NCBI RefSeq assembly: GCF_002999335.1
Contig: NW_020312381.1
Location: forward strand, 1 to 64,000
Source: Cyclospora cayetanensis
Taxonomy: Eukaryota; Apicomplexa; Conoidasida; Eucoccidiorida; Eimeriidae
Direction: 5' to 3'
Length of the DNA stretch: 64,000 bases
Within the stretch, counting starts at the first letter, position 1; each line of letters begins with the position of its first letter. A program made the position numbers and the translations under genes. Shown piece after piece: positions 23,897 through 38,059 of this stretch. Below the pieces are notes generated by a model. It worked only from the letters and a program-made list of their open reading frames with translations, was not told the DNA's origin and did not search any database.

Positions 23897-26800
23897 CTAC
23901 CATGGCAACTCACCCCCGGAGTTCTCCGCAGCAAATCTCCCTGTGGCTGTATCGTCACCAGGAGTCCATAACGAATGCAGAGCAGCTGCCGTAGCACTCA
24001 TGCGGCTAGTACTCCTTGCGGCTGCTTGTGCTGCTGCTTGTTCTGCTTCTGAGCCCCTCCCCCCCCCCATTGGGTAGGCGAAGCCAGGGGGCGGAGGGGG
24101 TACTAAGCCAGCAAAGCAGTGGTCCGTGGCTACAGCAGCTGCTGCTGCTGCAGTGCTGCTGCTGCTGCTGCTGCTGCGCGCGAAATCCCTGGTGAGGAAG
24201 GCTGCTACCGTTGCAGCTGCTGCGTCATTTTGAGCCAAGACGGCAAGGCTTTCACCCGCGTCAGTGCCCAACGTCCAAATACCAGGCGGCGCAGAGGCGA
24301 AGCTGCTCGCTGCAGCCGCTGCATCGCTCCTGCGGGAGGGGCCTGGCAGATGGTGGTGCTGCTGTTGAGGCTGATGCTGCACTGCCATCTCCTCCATGAG
24401 CCAGCAAGACAGCGGCTGCTGCTGCTGGCCTGTGTCTTCTCCTAGCAGCAGAGCGTCGATTTCGCCCGGTTCTACCGCTGCAACTGCCTTCGGCGTGCTG
24501 CTCAGCATGCAGCTCTCCTCGGTGGAACGAGGCGAAGGAATGCTACAAAAGAAGAGCGAGTCGTCCCGCTGCCGCTGCTCGCAGTCCTCCTGCTGCTGCG
24601 TAGGCGTGTCTCTGGAGAAAGAGAAGGGCAGCCAGCTGCCATTATCCCTGCTGCTGAAGTCAGCAAGCAACGCTGCAGCAAGCAGCTCCTGTGCAGGCCT
24701 CATGCCATCGCCACTGTCTCTATCGGCAGCGCCCGGTGCTGCTGCTGCAGTGCCCCAAAATGAAACCTGCTGCTGCTGCTGCTGCTGCTGTTGCTGCAGT
24801 GTCTGCTGTTGCTGATGTTGCTGCAGCGTCTGCTGTTGCTGATGTTGCTGCAGTGTCTGCAGTGTTTGCGGTCCTGCAGGAGCGACGGCTACCTCGGCGC
24901 GGGGAAATTTTCTGCCACTGCCGCTGCCAATAGTTCCGCTGCCTCGCGCCACAGTCCTTGAGGAGGTTTCGCACGGCAGAGACGAAGAGTGCTGCATCCC
25001 CATGCTGCTGCTGTTCGAGCTGCCGCTGCTTCCCATGCTGCTAGTTGCTCGCAGCGGACTGACAGGAGAGCCGACCGGAGATCGGCCTGCTGCTGCCGGC
25101 CGTGTAATCGGTGCAACTGTGCTCACTGGTAGCAGCAACTGCTGGCTGTTGTTGCGGCTGTACAGGCTGCTGCCTGTCGGGGAAGCCTTGTCTTTGCTGC
25201 GGCTACTGCGCGCACCCACGAAGAGCAGCTGGTTGGATGTCTGGACAGACCACGACGTTCGTGCGCTGGAGGCGCGCCCTTCTGCAGCTTCGCCTTGCCG
25301 TAAAGGCGAGGCAGCTCGACCGCTACTGCCTCGAGAAAAAGCAGCCGCAGAGGGGCCTCCTTGCAACGGCTGCGGCTGCTTGAGAGGACTGCGCGAAGCT
25401 GCACTCCCGCCTTGCGCAGACGCGATCGCACAAAGCAACCCCTCTTTTCCCTTGAGCCCCCCCACTACTCTGCTGCTGCTGCTGCCGGTTGGAATCAGCG
25501 TCGTAGCCGTAGCGCAATTATCGGGTTTGCAAGCATGCGGCGGTTGCTGCTGCTGCTGCTGGTCGGCAGAGCAGATTCCACCAGATAGTCCCCCTCCTGC
25601 TTTGCCTGCTGGATGCGAAATCGCTGCACCCCCAGAAACGAGGAATTCAGCTACCAGCCGCTTTGGAAAGCGCACAAATCCCTGTCTACCTGAACTGCCC
25701 TTCACATGCTTCCAGCCGAGTCGCTGCAGCATGCTGCTGGTCCGGCCTCCTCCACTGTCTAGACACCCCAGAGCACGTTCCGGCAGCTCTCCCCGCTGCA
25801 GCGAGAAAGGAATCTGCTGAACCTCCAAATACTGCACCAGCCGCTGCAGCAATTCCAACTCCTCGCGGAAGCGTCCGCTGCTAGGCGCTGCCGCGGCTGC
25901 TGCTGCTGCTGCTGCCGTGTCGTGATGCTGCTGCTGCTGCCGCTGCTGCTGCTGCATGCTGCCACTCGACACGGCCTCGCACGCCGCAGCAGCAGCTCCA
26001 GCCTGATCTTCCGCAGCAAGTGCTGTCAGTGCTGCCGATTTCCTCGCGCCAGCAAAAGCATTTAGAGGCTTCGGTAAAGCGACTGGTGCTGCTGCTGCTG
26101 CAACCATCGTCTCTGCATCCGCAGATGGAATATTCGAAGGCTTCCCACCCCACAGCTTTGGCGTGTCCACTGCCCCTCTAAGAGCCATCGCACCAGCACT
26201 AACACCAGCTCCAGCGGCACTTGCCGCAGAGCTTGCGAATCCTGTTGTACACTCCCGCTGCTGCTGCTGCTGCTGCTGTGGCTTGGTGCTGCTGTAGCCG
26301 GTTGCCTTCTCCGGGGATGCTTCAGCTCCCACACTCTTCCACTCAACATTTACGCCAAACTTCTGCTTTTGCTGTTGCTGTTGCTTATTCTTGCGACGGC
26401 CTTTCGAGGTGCCGCTATAGGCATCGCGTTGCTGCGAGTGGCCATGTTCATCAATAGCAGCAGCAGCGGCAGCAGCAACGGGAAGCACTGCTGCTGTCTC
26501 CACCCGTGAGACTGCTTCTAAACTTCCTGCTGCTTCGCCAGCAGCCTCTTGCTGCCCCATGGGCTGCTGCTCTTCCTGGGGTATATGGTCCGTTGCATCC
26601 TTGGAAGCAGCAGGTGATTTGCACGCTGCGCTCTCCGAGAGAATTTCTAAGTCAGAAGCAGTCCCTGCTGCACAATTTCCTGCTGTCTGAAGCGTGGCAG
26701 TATCGGGTGCAACGGCGGGCACAAGTGCCGCATCTGCTGAATCTGCGCATGCCAAAACGGCTTGCGCCTCCACTGGTGTTGTAGAAATCCCGTGCGTAGA

Positions 26801-29800
26801 CATACTGGCTCTTGCAGCGATCTCCTGGTGCTGCTGTTGCTCCTGTTGTTGTTGCAGCTCTTGTTGTTGCTGCATCTCTTGTTGCTGCTGCAGCTCTTGT
26901 TGTTGCTGCACCTCTTGTTGTTGCATCTGTTGTTGCAGCTGCTGTTGCTTCTGTTGCTGCTTCTTCAGCGCTTGCTGCTGTTTCTTGGATACGGGTGCAG
27001 CAGCAGCCTTCATGGGCCTGTGCCGCTGCAGCTTGCTGCTGCTGCTGTTGCTTGCTTGACGGTGAGGTTCTTGCGGCGCTGTTGCCGCGGCTGCAACTGC
27101 GGATGCAGCTGCAGCCGCCCTTTGCGATGCTCTGCTGGCAGCTCTCGCCTTTGCAGCGGCAGCAGCTTCCTCCTGCTGCAGTTGATGCATGTAAAAGTCG
27201 GCGCAGTGCTCCGCCCAGCACTGGCGAGCGACCCAAGCCGTCATGCAGAGCAATGCAGATAACAAAAGTGCTGCAGCGAGGATATGCCACTGCAGCAGCC
27301 AGCTCAGCAGGGAAATGACGCCAAGGATAGTCTCAACTCCCAAGTAATCCCTCCCTTCTTGCTCGACTGCAACTCCTTTGCCTGCCATAGCAGCTAGGCT
27401 TTCTTCTGGAGTCTGCCGTGCGAGATTCTCTGCGAAATTCCTTCGAGGCGCACCCCAGCTCTCAACAGGGGGCTGTTGCTGCTGCCAGTGCTGCTGTTGC
27501 TGATGTGCATCCGCTTTCGAAGGCAGTCGCTGTTGCTGCGCTTGTTGTGGCTGGAGTAGTAACTGCTGCTGCTCCTGCTGCTGGTGATGCTGGTGATGCT
27601 GCTGTTGCTGGTGATGCTGCTGTTGCTGGTAATGTTGCTGCTGTTGCTGGTGATGCTGCTGTTGCTGGTAATTTTGCTGCTGTTGCTGGTGATGCTGCTG
27701 TTGCTGGTAATGTTGCTGCTGGTAATGTTGCTGCTGGTAATGTTGCTGCTGGTGATGCATGGGGATGAGAGACAACAAATCGCGAATTCGCAGAAGAAGG
27801 TTCTTCTTTTTTGCCAACAGGGACTGCCCGATGACACTGTTGAGAGCAAAAGCCTCAGCCTCAGCAGTACCGCTGCCGCTACTGCTGCTGCTGCTGTAGT
27901 TCACCCCCCCCCGATACTGCCGAAAGACGTGCAAAAGCAAGTGGTGGTAACAGGAGACGTCTGCACGAGCTTGTTGCACGAGCAGCAGCTGTTTGAGACA
28001 GGAGGGGCATAGGAGCGACGGCTTTCGTCGATAGAGGGGGGTGAGTACTTCTCGCTGGTGCAAAGACTGCGAAGTAAAGCCGCACAAACCCTCGATTATC
28101 CCGACGGCATCTCCAGCAGCTTTTCCACGACCACCAATTCGCGGCTGCAGCACCAGTCGAGCTGCACGCAGTTCCTCCAAAGAAGTGCCCTCTGCGCGCC
28201 TGCCGCTGCTGTTGAGGGAGGTGCTCAGGTGCACGATGCTGCAGCTGTTGACGGTCTCGAGTGTCACGGCTTCCTCCCGATCGTCGGCAGCAGCGGGAGC
28301 AGCGGCGGCAGGAGCTCCCTCCTCTTCCCCCTCGAGCAGCCGCGAAGCAGCTCTTGCTGCGTAGTCTCCAGGCATGCCATCAGCGGCTGCAGCAGAATTC
28401 GCCGTAGCTTCCCCCGCAGCAGCAGGAGCGCCCTTCCGCATGTTCGGATCCTCGAAAGACAGGAAAAGCTGGTACGACTCAGCACGCCGCAAGCACTCAG
28501 AGATGTTTCTCCGCCGCATGCGCTCCGTCTCGACTCCCTCCTGCATCCTCACCAAGCCTCCACGCTCATCGCCTCCCCCCCCTCCTGACAGCGCTGCACT
28601 TCCGCCACCTCCTCCCAAACATTCGCCAGTCATATCGTCAAAGACTGTACAGCTTGAACACAGTAGGGGGCCCAGACGCTGCAGATACTTGGCTTGCAGC
28701 TGCGCAGCATCAGCCTCCCACAACATGTCACCATCCCCGCTGGAACTGCAGCCCATCGCCGCAGAATCCGCAGGAGTGCCGCAAGGGCGTTGCGCTGCAG
28801 TTGCTGCAGTTGCTGCAGTTGCTGTTGCTGCAGTTGCTGTTGCAGTTGCTGCAGTTGCGCCAGAGAAACGCTGAGTCAGCAGGTGCAAGAGCTGCTGCTG
28901 CACGGCAGAGTAGACTGCCGATGTGTCTGACGAGGGTAGAGACAGCTGCAACGCAAAAAAAGAAAGCAATAACAACAACAGACTGCGCCCTTTTTACCCA
29001 CCAAGCCAAAAAAGCAACGCGACTCACGCAAAAATGCCTTTTTGCAGGCAACGAATACGCCATCGAGAGGAGAGACGCCCACGAGAAGGCAGCTCTATAC
29101 ATATATACAAAGGGACTGCCAAAAAAGCCAACCACAAACAGATCGAATTTTTAAACTACAGAAAGCAGACATGCAGCACCCTATAGTAGAGATGGACGCT
29201 TTCACTACCTACCCATTGCCGAACAAGGTCGTCGATTGTTTTCAACCTCTGCGCAATCCGCCGAACCAAGAGGCCCCTGCCTTCTGCTCCCCGCATTAAT
29301 TTTTTCTGCGCCTTGCGCGTTTGCTCTTTCTCCGGAAGAAAGCGAACTGCCTGCTGCACCTCCTGCAGCAGCTGCTGCTGCTGCAGCTGCTGCTGCTGCT
29401 GCTGCTGCTGATGGTGCGTAGCCGCAGAAGCATCTACTTGGAAGATATCTGTGGGGTTCACGAGGGGGAAGAGCGGCTCGAAACGCCCTTCTCCAAGTAA
29501 GGCAATCAACGCTTCCATCTGCTGCAGCACTGTCTCCTCAAGAGCGACTGTCTCCTTGAGCAGCACAGCCATCTCGGGAGATGAAGCCTCAAAGTCAACG
29601 CTGCCGCTGCCCTCTTGCTGCTGCTGCTGCTGCTCTTCGAAGAGAAAAGCAGAAAAAGGCGGGATATTCAGGTGAGTCATAACCTGCGGTCCAAAATTAA
29701 TTTCCGAGATGGCTGCAATGAGCTCTTGCTGCTGCTGCGCCTCCTGCGGCTGCAGGTGCACCGCTTGCTGTTGCTGTTTCTGCTGCTGCAACTTCCTGGC

Positions 29801-31108
29801 TTGGAAATGAGACGCCTCTCGGACTTGACCCTTGATCCAGAGGGGGCACATGTGCTTCGCAGCCAACCTGTTGATAAACGCCATCAGCGGCTGCTGCTGA
29901 GATGGCATCTGTTGCTGCCAAGTCTTCCCCCCCTCAAGATCCTGCTCTTCGCGCTGCTCGAACTCCCTCAGCAGCTGCTCTTGCTGCTGTTCTTCTTCTC
30001 GTTCTTCTTGATGCTGCGGGAGGCCAAAAGCGTGATTCGGAGCAGCGAGCTGCTCAGAGGCAGCAGATCTGAAGATCCACTCGGAGGAGACGGGCAGCAG
30101 ACGCCGCTTCTGCATGGCCGCGTCCAATCCAGGAATGTCGCAGGCAGCCAGAGATAGCTGCGCATACTCCTGGAAAGAACGCAGCGGAGGTTCCTGAAGC
30201 TCCTGCCTCGCAGACATTTGCTGCGGCGCATGCAGCAGCTCCTGCTGCTGCCCTAAGGTCGTCAAGGCAGCAGCAGGATTAGTAGCACTCCCCAGTGCAG
30301 CGACGTCCTCGTACAGTCGATTCAAACCGCCAGCAGCAAGCGAGCGAGCAACAGCGCCGCTCGAGAGTGCGTGCAAGGACCGCAAAGGGAGGCACAGAGG
30401 CGAGACACAAAACAGGGAAGCCTCCCAAAACACAAAGAGCAGACATGCGATGACTGCGGACAGAAAGAGAGACTTGCACGCGCACTCCAGCAAAAAGGGG
30501 AAATCCACTGCATGCAGTGCGTAGCGCAAACCTGAGCAAACACATGCCCATACAGCACATGCACACGCAGAACACCGAAAGCAAAAAGTCAGTGCCGCTA
30601 AACTTGCTGGCCTCCAATCAAAAAAAAGGAGTTTGCACAAACAGAAGCCCCCCCAAAACAGCACAAAACCACACGTGCAACACGCCACGCGACGGAGAAC
30701 TATGCCAAAAAATGGCGTATATTTAACATACATGTATATATATATATGGATAGATGTGCATCTATATATATATATATATCTATACGTATGTCAAATATAT
30801 ACAACTATATATACATATACATGTATGCCAAGAACAGAGAGGGAAAGAGATGTAATGATACATACATGCAAACATACATACACATATACATGCATATATA
30901 TATATATATAGACAGACGCACATGCAGACACCACGAGGGTAAGAAAGGAAGCACACGAAGCTGCAGGGAGGAGCAGCGTTCCTCACCTCTCTGCGAAAGT
31001 CGCAGCGGCTTGACAGCAGGTTCTGCACTCCACTCTTGGCGGTCGTGTTGCTGCTGCTGTTGCTGCTGCTGTTGCTGCTGCTGTTGCTGCTGCTGCGAGT
31101 CTACGGGA

Positions 31109-31152
<44 letters not shown>

Positions 31153-34100
31153 AGAGAAAACTGCGGCGGAGTGTGGCGAATGCGTTTCACCTGAGTCCTC
31201 TAGAGGCGCATTAGAAGAAGAGACCCCTAAAAGCACGTCCCCACAGCGAGAGAACTAAAACACGGGAAGTAAACGGCATGACCGTGCAATGCAGCGAGCG
31301 GAGGAAGAAAAAGCAAGCCGAGTGAAGCGGGGGGAGGGGAAGGCAGGGGGAAAAGCATCGCCACGGAGACAGACGGAAGAGCACGGCGAGAAACAAGGCC
31401 ACCCCACAAGGCACTGAGCCCATTTCGCGGAAGTGTATGCTCACGACCAGACAAATACGCCGTGGCATCCTGCAGCGCGTGAGGCACTGCGGCGAAAAGA
31501 CGTCGCGAAAACATCCCGAAGCGGCGAATTGTTTGCGCAGCCAAGGAGGTGAATGCGCCTGCTGCAGTTGCCCGCAGGCCCTGTGGAAGATGCCAGAGAG
31601 CGGCGAAAAAGACACGCGATGCGCTCAGCAACCACTGCGAAAAAAGGGCGAGAGTGAGAGCGCAAGAGAAAGAAAGGGAGAGAAAGGAGGGAAGAGAAAG
31701 GAGAAAAGAGAGAAAGAAAGGGAGAAGAAGAAGGAGAAATAAAAGAAGAGCAATGAAAAGAAAGAAGGGGAAAAAGAAAAAAAAGGGAGAAGAAGAAAAG
31801 AAGAGGAAGTAAAGAAGGGAAAGGAGCAACGCGAGAAAGGAAGGGAAAGAAAAGAAGAGAAATAGAGAAGAGAGGCACTTTATACACACTCACACACACT
31901 TTGACATGCCACTCAGAAAGGCAGCACAAGCGACGAGGAGAGAGCGAGAGAGCACACATCAGACGTAAGTGTGGTAGAAAGAGATAGAGAGAAAGAGAGA
32001 TAGAGAGAGCACAAACGTTGAAGCGGAGAAGCTGAGGCGCCTTCTTCCATGCATGCCTCGAAAGTGCATGTAAGAAGGCCTCTAGCTTACTTCCAACATA
32101 GCAGATGCAGATTGCTGCACGACTTCGGCAGCTACAAGGCACCGGAGCAATACAGGCAACGACAGCAGTCGCACAGCATCTATGACAACACACTCCCTGC
32201 AGCGCATGGCACACGACAAAAATGTAGCAAGCCATTCAAGGGGCGCAAAGATACTGCCACACACCGTCGCAAGTCGAAAATGCTGCGCATAGCCAAGAAT
32301 TCGGTTCTTTGGAAAGACTGCATCGGCGAGTTCTTCAATAGCCATTCTGAAGGAAAAGACGCCTTTTCCCTCGCGCATGCAGAGCTTCGGTGCAAAACGG
32401 CCTAATGCTTGTTCGTGCAAAGTGCATCCGCCCCTCCCCCTTTTCCCCCCTTCCCAATGCCACATGCGCATGCTCCCTCCGATACACTTACAAGGAAAAC
32501 GGCGAGTCAACGAGGCTGCTGAAAAGGGATGGAATTACAAGCATGAAGCCGCAACATGCCGCGATCTTCAGTACAAACTGCCCTTCGGTCGCCCCACTCT
32601 GAGACAGCAAAAGAGAGAGAGACATAGAGATATGTAGTAATAGAGACAGCGACAGCCAGACAGACGCATACAAAAGCACACACACAGACACACATATACC
32701 TACACATACATACATAGACATACATACATATACATACATACATACACACACAGCCACACGTATCCAAACACATACACACACAAACATGCAAACACATACA
32801 CATACACACACATACAAACACATACACATACAAACACATACATACACATACAAACACATACACATACACATACAAACACATACAAACACATACACATACA
32901 AGCACATACACATACAAACACATACACATATATGCACGCATATACATACTTACACAGAAAAAGACTGTATTTTAGACAAAGAGATGCCGACATGTTGGCA
33001 CTCAACGTGAGCAACAACGGCGAACTGTCAGCCACGCACGGCTGGAAGTAGAGAGTACAAGGAGGGATCTTCTCTATGCATTGCGCTAAAACAAGAGGCT
33101 GCACAGTATTCGAGCCGAATGCTTTTCTCTCGAGCAGCACGAGACCAGGTAAATCATAAAACCCATACCTGCTTTGCAGAAACTTCGGCGACTGCCGCAG
33201 CAGTAAAAAAGGAGAACTTCAACAGCCACCACGGTGCTTCTGCAGGCAGCAGCATCAAAGGCAACGCTGCAAGCCGCAGCAACACAACTGGGGCTGCTGC
33301 TGCTGCTGCTGCCAGCAGCATGAGCTTCCCCAGCAACACAGTATTCACAGATCGTCGACATGTATACTTCGAGTAGGCCTCGAGCTGCAAAAACAATCGC
33401 CGCACCGCCAGACATGTGTAGATATGTATCCACATATATATGTATATATGCATATATACACATTTATATGCACATTTATACAGATATATATATATAATAC
33501 ATACATGCATATACGTATATATGCACATACACACATTCATACAGATATATATATATATATATGTATATATGCATATATACACATTTACATGCACATGTAT
33601 ACAGATATATACATATAATACATATATGCATATATATATATGCACATATAGACATTCATACAGATACATAAATATGTATATATGCGTATATACACATTTA
33701 CATGCACATTTATACAGATATATACATATAATACATATATGCATATATATATATATGCACATATAGACATTCATACAGATACATAAATGTGTATATATGC
33801 GTATATACACATTTACACAGAAACATAAACATATATATATATATGCATATATGCACATTTACATGGATGGGGTAATGCCGATGCACACAGAATCGCTCCT
33901 ACCTGGCGTGCCACTGCGTCTGCCGCAGTGAAGGCTGTGCTAAGGCTTTTCTCTACCCCGTGAGTTCTAACGGCAACCTCTGCGGGAGTCCAGCCGCATG
34001 CATTTCGAGCGAGGAGGAGGGGGCCCCAGCTGTCTGCCGCCAGCTCATAGCGGAGACAGAGCAACAAAGATTCATCTCCAATTGAGGCGGCAAAGTGAAA

Positions 34101-37100
34101 CACGTTGCTGCCTTCGCCAAGGTCGTCCTGAAGCAAGCGGCAGCAAGACGCATGCAGAGCCCCAAGACTGGCGTGTATGTGTAAAAAGACATGCACGACA
34201 GCAAGAAGGGCGCGAAACGCGAAGAACACCCCACACTTCGGGCAAACGCGGCGAGTGCCGGCGAGCAGAATGCATGCATGCCTGCATGCATGCATTCTGC
34301 CCCTGTCCAGGCTGCTGCCATGCGTTTCCTCAGAGGCCTTGCGATTCTTTTCCGTAAGCGGCAATACCAGCAGAGAAGGAGCGAGACAGACAGACAGAGA
34401 GAGAGAGAGACATACACATACGCACATACAAAAAAGCGGCAGGGGGGGCACCAATAGCAATAGGAGCAGCATCAATAGCAATAGAAGCAGCAGCAACAGG
34501 AATAGCAATAGCAATAGCAGCAACAGCAATAGAAGCAGCAGCAATAGCAATAGAAGCAGCAGCAACAGGAAGAGCAGCAATAGCAATAGGAGCAGCATCA
34601 ATAGCAATAGCGGCAATAGCAATAGGAGCAGCATCAATAGCAATAGCAGCAACAGCAATAGAAGCAGCATCAATAGCAATAGAAGCAGCAGCAATAGCAA
34701 TAGCAGCAACAGCAATAGCAATAGCAGCAACAGCAATAGAAGCAGCATCAATAGCAATAGAAGCAGCAGCAACAGGAATAGGAATAGCAATAGCAGCAAC
34801 AGCAATAGAAGCAGCAGCAATAGCAATAGCAGCAATAGCAGCAGCAAAATCGGCATCGTACGGAGGCCGAGAAAAATCCCTTTGGCGTTCTTGCTGCCAG
34901 TTTTCGCACAGCCTCCGCAACGAATGCAGCTGGCCCTTGCTGCTCATGATTGCGTGTTGAATATGGAGGGGTTGCTGACTCGGAGAGGAGGAGGCGCAAG
35001 AGCAGAAAGCACTGTTGCTGCACGGCGACGGCAATTGGGTGGGGAGACAGCTCGTACTGCCATCCAAGGGGCAGCACGCGGTGATCTTCTGTGAGCAGCT
35101 CAGCGCTGGAAAGGGTGGCCATTGAAAGGCTGCACATTGCGCATGCACAGAGGCGTGAAGCATGCAGAAGGATTTGAGGCAAAACGGCACGAAGAGGGGG
35201 AGCAGCAAAAGCAGCAGGCGTAGCGGCAGACCGCCCATACATACACACACACATAGGGACACATACACACACACAAACACATACACACACGTGAGAGGAG
35301 AAGGCACAAAGGGCAGCGAGTGCTATGTATATGTGCACGCCAAGGAAGAATTTCCCCTCACTCTGCTGCGCAGCTCGTGTATTCTTCTGCCCATGTGCCA
35401 TAGCGTTCGACTGCCTCGCGGAGAAATCGCTTCTGAGTTTCCCCGAGATGCAGCTGCTCCCGACGGCAAAGCAGCAGCAGCGCGTCTGCCCTCCTTAAAG
35501 CGGCCAGCAACGCAGCGGCAAACAGGTGAAGAGACTGCTGCAGTGCGCACGCACGGGGATGCAACTCGGGGAGCACCAAAGAAACGCTATCTTCAGCTTC
35601 CCCAGACGCTGAAGCACTGTCTCCTGCTGCCTTTGCAGTGCTGGAATCGGCGAAGGCTGCACCCAAGCCATCGGCAGGAGGAGGTGGGCCCCTGCTGCCA
35701 TTGCTGCACAAGGAGGAGCTCTCGCCTCCGCCGCTCGACTTCGTGTTGCTCGCAAGTTTGCCGCTAACGCTGCTGGTAGCAAAAAGATGGCCGTTGGTAT
35801 CGCTGCTGCTCACGCTGCTAAGGCTACTCCTGCGGGTAAAGTGGCGCTGCGTCCTTAAGAGAACTTCTTCCAAAACGACCTGACAGGGAGGAAAGAATCG
35901 CTGCCCCCCCTCGCCTTGCTCCTGCTGCTCTTGTTCTTGTTGCTGCTGCTCTTGCTCTTGTTGCTCCTGCTGCTCTTGCTGCTCCTGCTGCTCTTGCTGC
36001 TCCTGCTGCTCTTGCTGCTGCTGTTGTTGCAGTTGTTCCTGGCGTATCCGCGGAGTGGCGGCTTCGCTGCTGCTGCTGGTAAGGGCAGCATCCGCATCTC
36101 CGTAGAGGAGGAGCTGTTGCTGCTGCCGTTGCTGCTCTTGTTGCTGTTGCTGTTGCTGCTGCTGTTGCTGTTGCTGCAACGCGCAATACGCCTTGCGCAG
36201 TGCCCCTAGAAGCAGACTCACGTCCACGCCAGTGGGCGTCAGTCTCTTGAAGAGGCCTCCTGCGTCTTCTGGAGAACCTCCGCCACCGCTTGCTTCGCTG
36301 TAACCGCTGTTCGTGCTGCAGAGGCTGCTGGGCTTGCTCCCAGCGGCTGTCATCGCTGCAGCAGCGGTGATATGCGGCCTTAAGAACGACTCCAGCGTCT
36401 CGAAGACGAAGAGGGCAGTCCAATCGCGGCTGCTCCATGTGCCTGGACAGGAAGGACCGCTGTCGAGACAGTCCACAGGGGAAGGGCTGCTGTCATGCGC
36501 GATGCCTCCTACCAGGAGCAGCAGCAAGCGCAGATAGGCTGCACTCAGCTCGGCAGCTGAGGCAGCAGCTGCTGCACCGGAGGACTGAAACCCCATAATG
36601 CAGTGTGGCTCGTGCAGATGCACAGGCAGCAGTGCCTGCCTCAGCTGCACTACTCCCGACAGCGCCTCCGCGGCAGCCCCCCTCGCGCTGCCTCCCTGCA
36701 CGCTGCTGCGTTTCGCAGGATTGACAGTCCATGGCTCCCTCTTGCTCGTGCCGCTACTGCCGCGGCAGATGCTGCCGCTGCCGCTGCCACTGCCACTGCC
36801 GCTGCCGCTGCCACTGCCACTGCTGCTGCTGCTGCGCTCCAAGCAGGTGCACCGCTCGAAGGCGTGCAGGTAGAAGAAAGCATGGCCTTGCGACGGACCA
36901 AAGCCTACGAGCACTTCGGGAGGCGGGGGGTGCAAATCCACGACGAGGTTGGCACTGCAGAGACAGCAGCAACCCCACCAGCCCGTTCTGCCGACCTGGT
37001 GCACACACGAAAACGCAGCTGCTGCCGCTGCATGCGCCGACGCCAGCACCCCCGAAGCTCCCGGTCGACGGGGTGTACCGACGGCTGGAAAGCCATGACT

Positions 37101-38028
37101 GTGCCGTCCCCGCTTCGGCGTTCCTGCCCCCGCTGCATGCCGCTGCTGCTGCTGCTGCACCGCTTGCTGCTGCTGCTGCACGAGAATCTGCCGCGCCAGC
37201 TGCTGCGGGGGGCGAAGAGAGTCGCCTTGAAGGATGATCGCCATGCACTGCGCATGATAACGAGCGGCTGCAATCCCCAGCAAGCGATAGTCTAACAAGG
37301 CCCCATTCAAAGCTCGCAGCGACAACCAGCGCAGCAGCTGCAATTCTCCCCCCCAAAACTCCTCAGCTCTTGGAGGGAGCGGGCACGAGGCGCTCGCAGT
37401 GTCTGCTGCTGCAGAAGCTGCTGCAGCAGATGCTGACACTGGCGTGGCAATACAACACGCCGCAGCAACAGCTCCCACTGCGTTGCTCTGTCCGCAAGAC
37501 TCGCACAAAGAGGCCCCCAACACGCAAGACGCAAAGGCGTCGAAATTAGAAGACAACAACGCAGCAAGGGCGAGAGCTGGTGGCATACAACGACAGTACT
37601 CAGCCTCTCCCGCGACTCCGCCGCCGCCCCCCCTAAGAAACTCACTGAGCCCCTTGCCCTCCTGCTGCACTCTGCCTCTGCCTCCGCTGCTGCTGCGACT
37701 GCCTCTGCTGCTGCTGCTGCCTCTGCTGCTGCTGCTGCTGCAGCTAGCGGCTGCAGCCGCTGGGCTTCCGAAGAAGGAAAAGCAATTGAGGCAAAAGCCG
37801 AAGGCCTCGTTCTTGCTACTGCCGCTGCTGCTGCTACACCGGCAGGTGCAGTACACCTCGAGAGGCTGCAGAAGACGCTGCAGATAGCCAGGCCCTACTG
37901 AGTGCTCCTGTGCGACAAGAAAGCTGCTGCTGCTGCTGTGTGTGCTGCCGCTGCTGCTGCTGCTGCTGTGTGTGCCGCTGCTGCTGCTGGTTCGGGGTGC
38001 ACGCTGCTGCGCGTCCGACTGCTGCTGC

Positions 38029-38059
<31 letters not shown>

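Noticed and set aside
24119..28874. Many plus-strand frames rich in Leu, Cys or Ala (poly-ctg) opposite the giant gene
   Set aside because: They are the reverse reading of CAG tracts. Frames on the minus strand show splice sites, phase continuity and non-repetitive coding sequence; these do not.
28946..28978. Hydrophobic leader MLLLLSFFALQ read as a signal peptide of the 1,690-residue frame
   Set aside because: The DNA is a pyrimidine tract ending in gcag, a typical acceptor, and the upstream exon ends in phase. The residues come from an intron.
30454..30733. N-terminal 90 residues of the frame ending at 29156 taken as a membrane domain
   Set aside because: They run through AT-rich intron sequence with no splice or family support. 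A strong acceptor at 30454 in the right phase starts the exon.
32660..33862. Regular short repeats considered as a CRISPR array
   Set aside because: There are no unique spacers between identical repeats. The units are microsatellite and minisatellite sequence in a eukaryotic intron.
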